A DNA stretch of 64,000 nucleotides from Burkholderiaceae bacterium (GTDB lineage Bacteria > Pseudomonadota > Gammaproteobacteria > Burkholderiales > Burkholderiaceae_C). Positions 36,116 to 44,384 of this stretch are shown piece by piece. The notes under the pieces are model-generated. The model did no database searches, was not told the origin of the DNA, and saw nothing but the letters and a program-made list of their open reading frames with translations. The stretch covers positions 667,501 through 731,500 of the forward strand of contig JACKLJ010000001.1 of the NCBI GenBank assembly GCA_024235955.1, read 5' to 3'. The first letter of the stretch is position 1. The number at the start of each line of letters is the position of its first letter. The translations under genes were made by a program, and so were the position numbers.

Positions 36116-36287
36116 CGTTGCCTGGGCGTGACAAGCGGGTTTTCACGCAGGGCGGGCATGACCTTATGCGGCTTCGGAAATGTTGCAGCGCGGTAAAATC
36201 GCGGGCCAGCCGGACGCCAGCGCTGCACCGCTTGCGGCGGTCAGCCAGGGTTTGCCGTCAGGGCGTGTCTTGCTGGGACACCGACTC

Positions 36288-39200
36288 ATGAACGCACCCG
36301 CCACGCTCACGCACCTCCTTGCCGCCGCAGACGCCAAGCCGCGCCTGCGCGAGATCCCGTACAACTACACCAGCTTCTCCGACCGCGAGATCGTGCTGCG
36401 GCTGCTGGGCGCGCGCTCCTGGCAGATCCTGGAGCAGCTGCGGGCCGAGCGCCACACCGGCCGCTCCTCGCGCATGCTGTACGAGGTGCTGGGCGACATC
36501 TGGGTGGTGCGCCGCAACCCCTATTTGCAGGACGACCTGCTGGACAACCCGCGCCGCCAGCGCCTGCTGGTGGAGGCCTTGCACCACCGCCTGACCGAAG
36601 TGGAAAAGCGCCGCACGCCGGGCGACGACGCCGCGCGCGACGCCCTGGTGGGCGAGCTGCTGGTGGCCGCGCGCCGGGTGGTGGAGGCCTTCGACCGCTC
36701 CTTCGCCAAGGTGGCCGAACTGCGCCGCCGCGCCGCGCGCGCGCTGGGCAGGCACACGCACAAGGACAACATCAAGTTCGACGGCCTCTCGCGCGTCAGC
36801 CACGTGACCGACGCCACCGACTGGCGCGTCGAGTTCCCGCTGGTGGTGCTCACGCCCGACACCGAGGAAGAGATGGCCGGCCTGGTCAAGGGCTGCATCG
36901 AGCTGGGCCTGACCATCATCCCGCGCGGTGGCGGCACCGGCTACACCGGCGGCGCGATTCCGCTCGACTGGAAGACCGCGGTCATCAACACCGAGAAGCT
37001 CATCACGCTCGGCCAGGTCGAGCGCGTGCAGCTGCCGGGGCTTCAGCGGGAGGTGGCCACCATCCATACCGAGGCCGGCGTGGTGACGCAGCGCGTGGCC
37101 GACGCGGCCGAGGCCGCCGGCCTGGTGTTCGCCTGCGACCCGACCAGCGCCGAGGCCAGCTGCATCGGCGGCAACATCGCCATGAACGCCGGCGGCAAGA
37201 AAGCCGTGCTGTGGGGCACGGCGCTGGACAACCTGGCCAGCTGGCGCATGGTCACGCCCGAGGCGCAGTGGCTGGAGGTCACGCGCCTGAACCACAACCT
37301 GGGCAAGATCCACGACGCCGAGGTTGCCAGCTTCGAGCTCAAGACCTTCGATGCCAGCGGCAAGAAGCTGCTCAAGACCGAGCGGCTGGACATCCCCGGC
37401 GCCACCTTCCGCAAGGAAGGCCTGGGCAAGGACGTGACCGACAAGTTCCTGGCCGGCCTGCCCGGCGTGCAGAAGGAAGGCTGCGACGGCCTGATCACCA
37501 GCGCGCGCTGGGTGTTGCACCGCATGCCGGAGCACACCCGCACCGTCTGCCTGGAGTTCTTCGGCAACGCCAAGGACGCGGTGCCCAGCATCGTCGAGAT
37601 CAAGGACTTCATGTTCGCCGAGGCGGGCCGCAGCGGCACCCTGCTGGCCGGCCTGGAGCACCTGGACGACCGTTACCTGCGCGCGGTGGGCTACACCACC
37701 AAGTCCAAGCGCGGCGGGCTGCCCAAGATGGTGCTGGTGGGCGACATCACCGGTGACGACCCGGACGCCGTGGCGCGCGCGGCCAGCGAGGTGGTGCGCA
37801 TCGCGAACTCGCGCTCGGGCGAAGGCTTCACGGCCGTCAGCGCCGACGCGCGCAAGAAATTCTGGGCCGACCGCAAGAAGACGGCCGCCATCAGCCGCCA
37901 CACCAACGCCTTCAAGATCAACGAAGACGTGGTGATCCCGCTGCCGCGCATGGCCGAGTACACCGACGGCATCGAGCGCATCAACATCGAGCTTTCCCTG
38001 CGCAACAAGATCGAGCTGGCGGGCGAGCTGGAAGCCTTTTTCACCCGCGGCCACCTGCCGCTGGGCAAGCCGGAAGAGGGCGCCGAGGCGCCGTCGCCCG
38101 AGCTGCTGGAAGAGCGCGTGGCCCAGGCGCTGGCCGCGGTGCGCGAGGCGCGCGAGCAGTGGCAGGGCTGGCTGCGGGACGTCGGCACGCTGTTCCCGCA
38201 ACTGCAGGACCACACGCTGCGCGCCAGCTGGAAGACGCAGATCCGCGCGCCGCTGCGCAGCATCTTCGGCGGCAGCGCCTTCGCACCGCTGATGGAAGAG
38301 GTGGCCGCCATCCACCGCCGCGTGCTCAAGGGCCGGGTCTGGGTGGCGCTGCACATGCACGCCGGTGACGGCAACGTGCACACCAACATCCCCGTCAACA
38401 GCGACAACTACGCCATGCTGCAGACGGCGCACGAGGCCGTGGACCGCATCATGGTGCTGGCGCGCGGTCTGGGCGGCGTGATCTCGGGCGAGCACGGCAT
38501 CGGCATCACCAAGCTGCAGTACCTGAGCGACGAGGAGCTGGCGCCGTTCGCCGACTACAAGCAGCGCGTCGACCCGGAAGGCCGTTTCAACCGCGGCAAG
38601 TTGCTACGGAATCAGAAGCTGCCTGCGCCCGCCACCAAAGGGCTTGCGGCCGATTTGACCAATGCCTACACGCCCAGCTTCGGGCTCATGGGGCACGAGT
38701 CGATCATCATGCAGCAGAGCGACATCGGCGCCATCGCCGATTCGGTCAAGGACTGCCTGCGCTGCGGCAAGTGCAAGCCCGAGTGCAGCACGCACGTGCC
38801 GCGCGCCAACCTGCTGTACAGCCCGCGCAACAAGATCCTGGCCACCTCGCTGCTGATCGAGGCCTTCCTGTACGAGGAGCAGACGCGCCGCGGCGTGAGC
38901 CTCAAGCACTGGGAAGAGTTCGAGGACGTGGCCGACCACTGCACGGTGTGCCACAAGTGCCTCTCGCCCTGCCCGGTGAAGATCGATTTCGGCGACGTCA
39001 CCATGAACATGCGCAACCTGTTGCGCAAGATGGGCAAGAAGAGTTTCCGCCCCGGCAACGCGGCGGCCATGTTCTTCCTCAACGCGACCGACCCGCGCGT
39101 GATCAACACCACCCGTGCCGCCATGACCGGCGTGGCCTTCAAGGCGCAGCGCGCGGCGGTGGACTTCTTCAAGGTGGCCGGCCGGCAGCAGACGCGCCAT

Positions 39201-40166
39201 CCGCCCGCCACCGTCGGCAAGCCGCCGCTGCGTGAGGAGGTGATCCACTTCGTCAACAAGAAGCTGCCGGGCGGGCTGCCCAGCAAGACGGCGCGCGCGC
39301 TGCTCGACATCGAGGACCGCGCCTACGTGCCGGTGATCCGCGATCCGAAAGCCACCTCGGCCGATACCGAGGCGGTGTTCTACTTCCCCGGCTGCGGCTC
39401 CGAGCGCCTGTTCAGCCAGGTCGGCCTGGCGACCCAGGCCATGCTGTGGCACGCCGGCGTGCAGACCGTGCTGCCGCCGGGCTACGTATGCTGCGGCTAC
39501 CCGCAGCGCGGCAGCGGGCAGTTCGACGTGGCCGAGAAGATGATCACCGACAACCGGGTTCTGCTGCACCGCGTGGCCAACACGCTCAACTATCTGGACA
39601 TCAAGACCGTGGTGGTGAGCTGCGGCACCTGCTACGACCAGATCGCCGGCTATGAATTCGGGCAGATCTTCCCTGGCTGCCGCATCATCGACATCCACGA
39701 ATACCTGCTGGAAAAAGGCATCAGGCTGGAAGGCAAGGGCGCCTACCTGTACCACGAGCCCTGCCACAACCCCATGAAGCTGCAGGACTCCACGAAGACC
39801 GTCAAGGCGCTGGTGGGCGAGCAGGTGCTCAAGAGCAACCGCTGCTGCGGCGAAAGCGGCACGCTGGGCGTGACCCGGCCGGACGTTTCCACCCAGGTGC
39901 GCTTCCGCAAGGAAGAAGAGATCCGCAAGGGCGAGGCCGAGCTGCGTGCCGGCGGCGCCGTGGGCGAGAAGGACAACGTGAAGATCCTCACCAGCTGCCC
40001 GAGCTGCCTGCAGGGCCTCAAGCGCTACGAGGACGACCTGAGCAACGGCCTGCTGGAAGCCGACTACATCGTGGTCGAGATGGCGCGCCACATCCTGGGC
40101 GAGAACTGGATGCGCGAGTACGTCGACAGGGCCAACGCGGGCGGCATCGAGCGCGTGCTGGTCTGA
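36288..40166 (+). CDS. Giant FAD-linked dehydrogenase / Fe-S oxidoreductase fusion (DUF3683 type)
   Basis: This 1292-aa protein fuses several modules. An N-terminal DUF3683-like region (about residues 1-180) is followed by a FAD_binding_4 domain (VVLTPDTEEEMAGLVKG, IIPRGGGTGYTGGAIP) and a FAD-oxidase C-terminal domain with the HMHAGDGNVHTNIPV motif. A di-cluster [4Fe-4S] domain follows (CLRCGKCKPEC from about residue 823; CTVCHKCLSPCPVK near 885). Two CCG half-domains complete it (YFPGCGSERLF, CCGYPQRGSGQ, SCGTCYDQ, RCCGESG, SCPSCLQGL). The plan resembles D-lactate/glycolate dehydrogenases (Dld-II, GlcD/GlcF) joined in one chain. The probable role is 2-hydroxyacid oxidation feeding electrons to quinone; the substrate is unknown. 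The ATG at 36288 fits the family start. Confidence 0.92.
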   Translation: MNAPATLTHLLAAADAKPRLREIPYNYTSFSDREIVLRLLGARSWQILEQLRAERHTGRSSRMLYEVLGDIWVVRRNPYLQDDLLDNPRRQRLLVEALHHRLTEVEKRRTPGDDAARDALVGELLVAARRVVEAFDRSFAKVAELRRRAARALGRHTHKDNIKFDGLSRVSHVTDATDWRVEFPLVVLTPDTEEEMAGLVKGCIELGLTIIPRGGGTGYTGGAIPLDWKTAVINTEKLITLGQVERVQLPGLQREVATIHTEAGVVTQRVADAAEAAGLVFACDPTSAEASCIGGNIAMNAGGKKAVLWGTALDNLASWRMVTPEAQWLEVTRLNHNLGKIHDAEVASFELKTFDASGKKLLKTERLDIPGATFRKEGLGKDVTDKFLAGLPGVQKEGCDGLITSARWVLHRMPEHTRTVCLEFFGNAKDAVPSIVEIKDFMFAEAGRSGTLLAGLEHLDDRYLRAVGYTTKSKRGGLPKMVLVGDITGDDPDAVARAASEVVRIANSRSGEGFTAVSADARKKFWADRKKTAAISRHTNAFKINEDVVIPLPRMAEYTDGIERINIELSLRNKIELAGELEAFFTRGHLPLGKPEEGAEAPSPELLEERVAQALAAVREAREQWQGWLRDVGTLFPQLQDHTLRASWKTQIRAPLRSIFGGSAFAPLMEEVAAIHRRVLKGRVWVALHMHAGDGNVHTNIPVNSDNYAMLQTAHEAVDRIMVLARGLGGVISGEHGIGITKLQYLSDEELAPFADYKQRVDPEGRFNRGKLLRNQKLPAPATKGLAADLTNAYTPSFGLMGHESIIMQQSDIGAIADSVKDCLRCGKCKPECSTHVPRANLLYSPRNKILATSLLIEAFLYEEQTRRGVSLKHWEEFEDVADHCTVCHKCLSPCPVKIDFGDVTMNMRNLLRKMGKKSFRPGNAAAMFFLNATDPRVINTTRAAMTGVAFKAQRAAVDFFKVAGRQQTRHPPATVGKPPLREEVIHFVNKKLPGGLPSKTARALLDIEDRAYVPVIRDPKATSADTEAVFYFPGCGSERLFSQVGLATQAMLWHAGVQTVLPPGYVCCGYPQRGSGQFDVAEKMITDNRVLLHRVANTLNYLDIKTVVVSCGTCYDQIAGYEFGQIFPGCRIIDIHEYLLEKGIRLEGKGAYLYHEPCHNPMKLQDSTKTVKALVGEQVLKSNRCCGESGTLGVTRPDVSTQVRFRKEEEIRKGEAELRAGGAVGEKDNVKILTSCPSCLQGLKRYEDDLSNGLLEADYIVVEMARHILGENWMREYVDRANAGGIERVLV

Positions 40167-40191
40167 GGCCGCCAGCCGACGGGCCGGGCCT

Positions 40192-41265
40192 TCAGGATTC
40201 CGGCGGCCGCTCGAGCAACTGGCCGCGCTCCTGGTCGAACAGGCCCCAGGCGGCCATGAACAGCGCGGCGATCACCGGGCCGATCACGAAGCCACTGATG
40301 CCCATCAGCGAGATGCCGCCGATGGTGGTCAGCAGCACCACCCAGTCGGGCAGCTTGGTGTCCTTGCCCACGAGGATGGGGCGCAACAGGTTGTCCACCA
40401 TGCCGATGGCCAGCACGCCCCAGGCGATCAGGCCCACGCCCTGCGCGATGGAGCCCGTGGCCAGCAGGTAGATCGCCACCGGCGCCCAGATCAGCGCGCT
40501 GCCCACCGCCGGCACCAGCGAAAGCAGCGCCATCAGCGCACCCCACACCACCGCGCCATGGATGCCCACCACCCACAGCGCCAGGCCGCCCAGCACGCCC
40601 TGCACCAGCGCCACCACGATGGTGCCCTTGACGGTGGCGCGCACCACGGTGGCGAACTTGCCGAGCAGCGCCTGCGTCTGCTCTTCCGACATCGGGGTCG
40701 AGCGGCGGATCAGCCCGGCCAGCGCGCGCCCGTCGCGCAGGAAGAAGAACAGCAGGTAGAGCATGATGCCCAGGTTGACCAGCCAGATCAGCGTGTTCTG
40801 GCCGATCGTCACCACCTTGGTGGTCAGCGCCTGGCCGCCGGCCAGCAGCGTGGCCGAGATTTTGTCGATGGCGTCCTGCACGTTGAACACGCCAAAGCGG
40901 CCCAATTGGTCGGTCAGCCAGTGCGGCATGGCGTCGACGATCTGCGTGAAATAGGCGCGGAAGTTGATCTCGCCCGAACGCACCCGCTGCGTGACGCTGG
41001 CCAGCTCGTCGATGATCGCGCTGCCCACCAGCACCATGGGCACCACCACGATCAGGATCACCAGCAGCAGCGTGAGGATGGCCGCCACGTTGCGCCGCCG
41101 GCCCACCCGGGCGCTGATGCGCTCGAACACCCCGTGGAACAGCAGCGTCAGCGCCACCGCCCAGAACACCGCGCCGAAGAAGGGCGACAGCACCCACACA
41201 AACGCCGCCGTCACCGCCGCCAGCAGCAGCAGGAAAACGGTGCGTTGCAGGCGGGAGATGTTCAT
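40192..41265 (-). CDS. AI-2E family transporter (PerM/YdiK-like permease)
   Basis: This 357-aa inner-membrane protein has about eight hydrophobic segments in the AI-2E transporter pattern. There is an N-terminal pair, a soluble loop (residues ~60-140) and a C-terminal bundle with LVPAVGSALIWAPVAIYL and GGISLMGISGFVIGPVIAALFMA. Members have been linked to autoinducer-2 export or to Na+/H+ exchange; which applies here is unknown. The start at 41265 is the Met before SRLQRTVFLLLLAAV. It converges on the giant dehydrogenase gene with 25 nt between stops. Confidence 0.9.
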   Translation of the reverse strand: MNISRLQRTVFLLLLAAVTAAFVWVLSPFFGAVFWAVALTLLFHGVFERISARVGRRRNVAAILTLLLVILIVVVPMVLVGSAIIDELASVTQRVRSGEINFRAYFTQIVDAMPHWLTDQLGRFGVFNVQDAIDKISATLLAGGQALTTKVVTIGQNTLIWLVNLGIMLYLLFFFLRDGRALAGLIRRSTPMSEEQTQALLGKFATVVRATVKGTIVVALVQGVLGGLALWVVGIHGAVVWGALMALLSLVPAVGSALIWAPVAIYLLATGSIAQGVGLIAWGVLAIGMVDNLLRPILVGKDTKLPDWVVLLTTIGGISLMGISGFVIGPVIAALFMAAWGLFDQERGQLLERPPES

Positions 41266-41349
41266 GCCGAAGTCACTATACCCGAGCCCCTGTGGGGCGC
41301 GCCGCCAGAGGGCACAATGGCGTTTTGCCCTGCCAGGAGCCGATCCGCC

Positions 41350-41769
41350 ATGAACGCGCCCAACCCCGCAGCCCGCGCCGCCGCCGTGCCCGAGGCGATG
41401 GTCGTGCACGCCAAATCGCGTGTGCTGGAAGTGGCCTTCCAGGGCGGCAAGCGCTACCGCATTCCGTTCGAGCTGATGCGCGTGTACTCGCCCTCGGCCG
41501 AGGTGCAGGGCCACGGGCCGGGGCAGGAGACGCTGCAGACCGGCAAGCGCGATGTGACCATCAGCCGCGTCGAGCCGGTGGGCCACTACGCCATCCAGCC
41601 CAGCTTCTCCGACGGCCACGACACCGGCATCTTCACCTGGGACTATCTGCGCTTTCTCGGCTCCCAGCAGGAAGCGCTGTGGCAGCAGTACGAGGAGCGC
41701 CTGGCCGCCGCCGGCGTGGACCGCGACGCCCCCATGGCCGCCAGGCCGGCTTCGGGCTGCGGCCACTGA
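41350..41769 (+). CDS. DUF971 (GBBH-like N-terminal) protein
   Basis: This 139-aa protein is a DUF971 domain, the fold found at the N terminus of gamma-butyrobetaine hydroxylase. Conserved stretches are VVHAKSRVLEVAFQGGKRYRIPFELMRVYSPSAEVQGHG and FSDGHDTGIFTWDYLRFLG, plus a C-terminal CGH. Related proteins occur next to ubiE or Fe-S genes; the function is not established. It is divergent from the AI-2E permease and lies upstream of ubiE on the same strand. Confidence 0.88.
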   Translation: MNAPNPAARAAAVPEAMVVHAKSRVLEVAFQGGKRYRIPFELMRVYSPSAEVQGHGPGQETLQTGKRDVTISRVEPVGHYAIQPSFSDGHDTGIFTWDYLRFLGSQQEALWQQYEERLAAAGVDRDAPMAARPASGCGH

Positions 41770-41792
41770 AGCAAACCGGATGGTATGAAAAC

Positions 41793-41836
41793 CATAGCTG
41801 CCTGCGCCCGTCACAAAAGGGCTGGAGGCACTTTTT
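41793..41836 (+). repeat. R1 repeat, copy 8
   Basis: Near-consensus forward copy: CATAGCTGCCTGCGCCC, loop GTCACAAAA, then GGGCTGGAGGCACTTTTT. It lies between the DUF971 gene and ubiE. Confidence 0.85.
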
Positions 41837-41917
41837 GTCATTGAAACCAGGGTGCGTCGTACCACGGCGCCCCTTGCCGGCCGGGCGTCCACGCGGGCCG
41901 CTACCATTGCCACCATC

Positions 41918-42652
41918 ATGAGCAGCACCCATTTCGGCTACGAAACCGTCGACGAGGACGACAAGGCGCGGCGCGTGCGCGGCGTGTTCGATTCCGTGGC
42001 ATCGCGCTACGACCTGATGAACGACCTCATGTCCGCGGGCCTGCACCGGCTGTGGAAGGCCTACACCGTGGGCGTGGCCAACGTGCAGCCGGGCCAGCGC
42101 GTGCTGGACATCGCCGGTGGCACGGGCGATCTGGCGCTGGCGTTCTCGAAGAAGGTGGGGCCCACCGGTCAGGTGGTGCACACCGATATCAACGAAGCCA
42201 TGCTGCGCACCGGCCGCGACCGGCTGATCGACGCCGGCGTGACCCTGCCCACCGTGGTCTGCGACGCCGAGAAGCTGCCGTTCCCGGACGGCCACTTCGA
42301 CCTCGTCAGCGTGGCCTTCGGGCTGCGCAACATGACCCACAAGGACGCCGCCCTGCGCGAGATGGCGCGCGTGCTCAGGAAAGGCGGCAAACTGATGGTG
42401 CTGGAGTTCTCCCGCGTCGCCAAGCCGCTGCAGAAGGCGTATGACGTGTATTCGTTCAGCGTGCTGCCGCGCCTGGGCAAGTGGGTGGCCGGCGACGAGT
42501 CCAGCTACCGTTACCTGGCCGAATCCATCCGCATGCACCCCGATCAGCAGGAACTAAAGGCGTTGATGAAGCTCAATGGTTTCGGGCATGTGGATTTCCA
42601 CAACCTGACCGGTGGGGTGGTGGCGCTGCACGTGGGCATCCAGTGCGGCTGA
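41918..42652 (+). CDS. ubiE: Ubiquinone/menaquinone C-methyltransferase UbiE
   Basis: UbiE performs the C-methylation of ubiquinone (and demethylmenaquinone) precursors with SAM. The 244-aa protein has VFDSVASRYDLMNDLMSAGLHRLWK, motif I VLDIAGGTGDLAL, and the family signatures DAEKLPFPDGHFDLVSVAFGLRNMTH and LGKWVAGDESSYRYLAESI. It starts an apparent ubiE - Tim44-like - ubiJ - ubiB group on the same strand. Confidence 0.96.
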   Translation: MSSTHFGYETVDEDDKARRVRGVFDSVASRYDLMNDLMSAGLHRLWKAYTVGVANVQPGQRVLDIAGGTGDLALAFSKKVGPTGQVVHTDINEAMLRTGRDRLIDAGVTLPTVVCDAEKLPFPDGHFDLVSVAFGLRNMTHKDAALREMARVLRKGGKLMVLEFSRVAKPLQKAYDVYSFSVLPRLGKWVAGDESSYRYLAESIRMHPDQQELKALMKLNGFGHVDFHNLTGGVVALHVGIQCG

Positions 42653-42746
42653 AGCCGGCATCCCCGGGCTCTCTTTCAGATCAACCCACAAAGCCGGGCT
42701 GCCCGCCAGGGCGGCACCCGGCACTGCAAGACCAGGAGGCACACAG

Positions 42747-43727
42747 ATGACGCTCAGAAACATTGCTAACAGGCTGCTCACGCTGCTGATGGCCATGGTG
42801 ATGTTCGGCGCCTTCACGTTCGACGCCGAGGCGCGGCGCATGGGCGGCGGCAAGTCGTTCGGCCGCCAGTCGGCCAACGTGACGCAGCGCCAGGCCACGC
42901 CACCCGCCGCACCCGCCAACCCCGGCCAGAGCGCCACCACCGCCGGTGCCGCGGGCGCCACCGGTGCGGCCGCCGCGGCCACCCGCAAGCCCTGGGGCAG
43001 CATGCTGGGCGGCATTGCCGCCGGCCTGGGGCTGGCCTGGCTGGCCCATAGCCTCGGGCTCGGCGCGGCCTTCGGCAACGTGCTGCTGATCCTGCTGCTG
43101 GTCATGGTTGGCCTGGCGGTGTTCAACATGCTGCGCCGCCGCGGCGCAGCGCAGGGCCAGCCCATGGCCTACCAGGGCGCGGGCGCCGGCACCCCGGCCA
43201 CGCCACCCCAATACAGCCCGGCCAAGGTGGGCAACGACGCTTCGGCCCGCCCGTGGGAGAGCGCCTCCACCCGCTTCGAGGGCGCGGCGGCGGGCGGCTC
43301 CATCATCGGCTCGGCGCTGTCGGGCCCGCAGACCTGGGGCGTCCCGGCCGATTTCGACATCGCCGGCTTCACGGCCGCGGCCAAGCGCAACTTCATCACC
43401 CTGCAGGCGGCCTGGGACAAGGGCGACATCCCGGCCCTGCGCGCCATGATGACCGACGAGATGCTGTCCGAGATCAGGAACCAGCTGGCCGAGCGCGAGC
43501 GCGAGGCCCCCGGCCAGGGGAGCCAGACCGACGTGGTCATGCTGGAAGCCCAGCTGCTCGGCATCGAGGAACTGCCCGACGTCTACCTGGCCAGCGTGGA
43601 GTTCAGCGGCATGATCCGCGAGGACGGCTCGGCCGGGCCCAGCCCGTTCCGCGAGGTCTGGAACATGACCAAGCCGCGCCAGGGCCCGGGCGGCTGGCTG
43701 GTGGCCGGCGTGCAGGCCATGCAGTGA
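42747..43727 (+). CDS. Tim44-like domain protein
   Basis: This 326-aa protein has a signal/anchor (IANRLLTLLMAMVMFGAFTFDAEA), a Thr/Ala/Pro-rich low-complexity region, a membrane pair around residues 85-125 and a C-terminal Tim44-like domain (residues ~190-326: FDIAGFTAAAKRNFITLQAAWDKGDIPALRAMMTDEM). Tim44 domains bind membrane and assist protein import in mitochondria; in bacteria the role is unknown. AGGAGG precedes the ATG at 42747. It stands between ubiE and ubiJ, and a terminator follows. Confidence 0.88.
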   Translation: MTLRNIANRLLTLLMAMVMFGAFTFDAEARRMGGGKSFGRQSANVTQRQATPPAAPANPGQSATTAGAAGATGAAAAATRKPWGSMLGGIAAGLGLAWLAHSLGLGAAFGNVLLILLLVMVGLAVFNMLRRRGAAQGQPMAYQGAGAGTPATPPQYSPAKVGNDASARPWESASTRFEGAAAGGSIIGSALSGPQTWGVPADFDIAGFTAAAKRNFITLQAAWDKGDIPALRAMMTDEMLSEIRNQLAEREREAPGQGSQTDVVMLEAQLLGIEELPDVYLASVEFSGMIREDGSAGPSPFREVWNMTKPRQGPGGWLVAGVQAMQ

Positions 43728-43749
43728 ACTCCGGTGCCGGCAGGCGCTG

Positions 43750-43778
43750 AAAAAGGGCGGCCGCGTGCCGCCCTTTTT
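43750..43778 (+). terminator. Bidirectional terminator between Tim44-like gene and ubiJ
   Basis: AAAAAGGGCGG (43750-43760) pairs with CCGCCCTTTTT (43768-43778), loop of 7. This strong terminator sits inside the ubi cluster, so ubiJ-ubiB probably have their own promoter in the 29 nt that follow or depend on read-through. Confidence 0.9.
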
Positions 43779-43807
43779 CCTGTCCGTTTGCATGAATAAT
43801 CGGGGAC

Positions 43808-44374
43808 ATGGCTACATCGTCCCCTTTTTCGTCACTGGCGGATGCGCTCGGCAAGCTGGCCGAGCGCATCCAGCCGCCCGACTGGCTGGTGGATGAGTCG
43901 CAGCATCGCCTGGTGCTGTTCCTCAACCACGTGCTGATGCAGGAGCCCGAGGCCCAGGCGCGGCTGGCGCGCCAGAAGGGGCGCGTGGTGCGGGCGCAGT
44001 GGCGCGGCTTCTCGCTGCAGCTGGCGGCCACGCCGGCCGGCCTGCTGGAGCTGGCGCCTTCCGCCAAACCCGATCTGCTGCTTACCGTGACCGACGAATC
44101 GCCGTTTTCCATCGCGCGCGAGGCGCTGCGCGGCGAGCGGCCGGCGGTGCGCATCGAGGGCGACGTGCAGTTCGCCGCCGAGGTGAACTGGCTGGTCGAC
44201 CACGTGCGCTGGGACGCCGAGGAAGACCTGGCGCGCCTCATCGGTGACGCGCCGGCGCACACGCTGGCCAGCATCGGCCGCGGCGCGCGCGAAGCGCTGC
44301 ACAAGTTCGTAGCCGGCGTGAGCGCCCGCGCGCCCGGCGCTGCACGCGACGGTTCCGACCAAGCCGGTTCGTGA
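43808..44374 (+). CDS. ubiJ: Ubiquinone biosynthesis accessory factor UbiJ
   Basis: UbiJ is an SCP2-fold protein that binds ubiquinone intermediates and helps the cytosolic Ubi complex with UbiK and UbiB. The 188-aa protein has the SCP2 core (LVLFLNHVLMQEPEAQARLARQKGRVVRAQWRGFSLQLAATPAGLLEL, DLLLTVTDESPFSIAREALRGERPAVRIEGDVQFAAEVNWL). The ubiE-ubiJ-ubiB order, with a Tim44-like gene inserted, supports the call. It is followed 10 nt later by ubiB. Confidence 0.9.
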   Translation: MATSSPFSSLADALGKLAERIQPPDWLVDESQHRLVLFLNHVLMQEPEAQARLARQKGRVVRAQWRGFSLQLAATPAGLLELAPSAKPDLLLTVTDESPFSIAREALRGERPAVRIEGDVQFAAEVNWLVDHVRWDAEEDLARLIGDAPAHTLASIGRGAREALHKFVAGVSARAPGAARDGSDQAGS

Positions 44375-44384
44375 GGTCCGCCGC

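Noticed and set aside
36125..36140. Half Pho-box-like TTGTCAC upstream of ugpB
   Set aside because: Only one half site is visible; a Pho box needs tandem repeats at 11-nt spacing.
36258..38495. 745-residue minus-strand frame antisense to the giant dehydrogenase
   Set aside because: His/Gly/Val-rich shadow; the plus-strand frame holds all flavin and Fe-S motifs.
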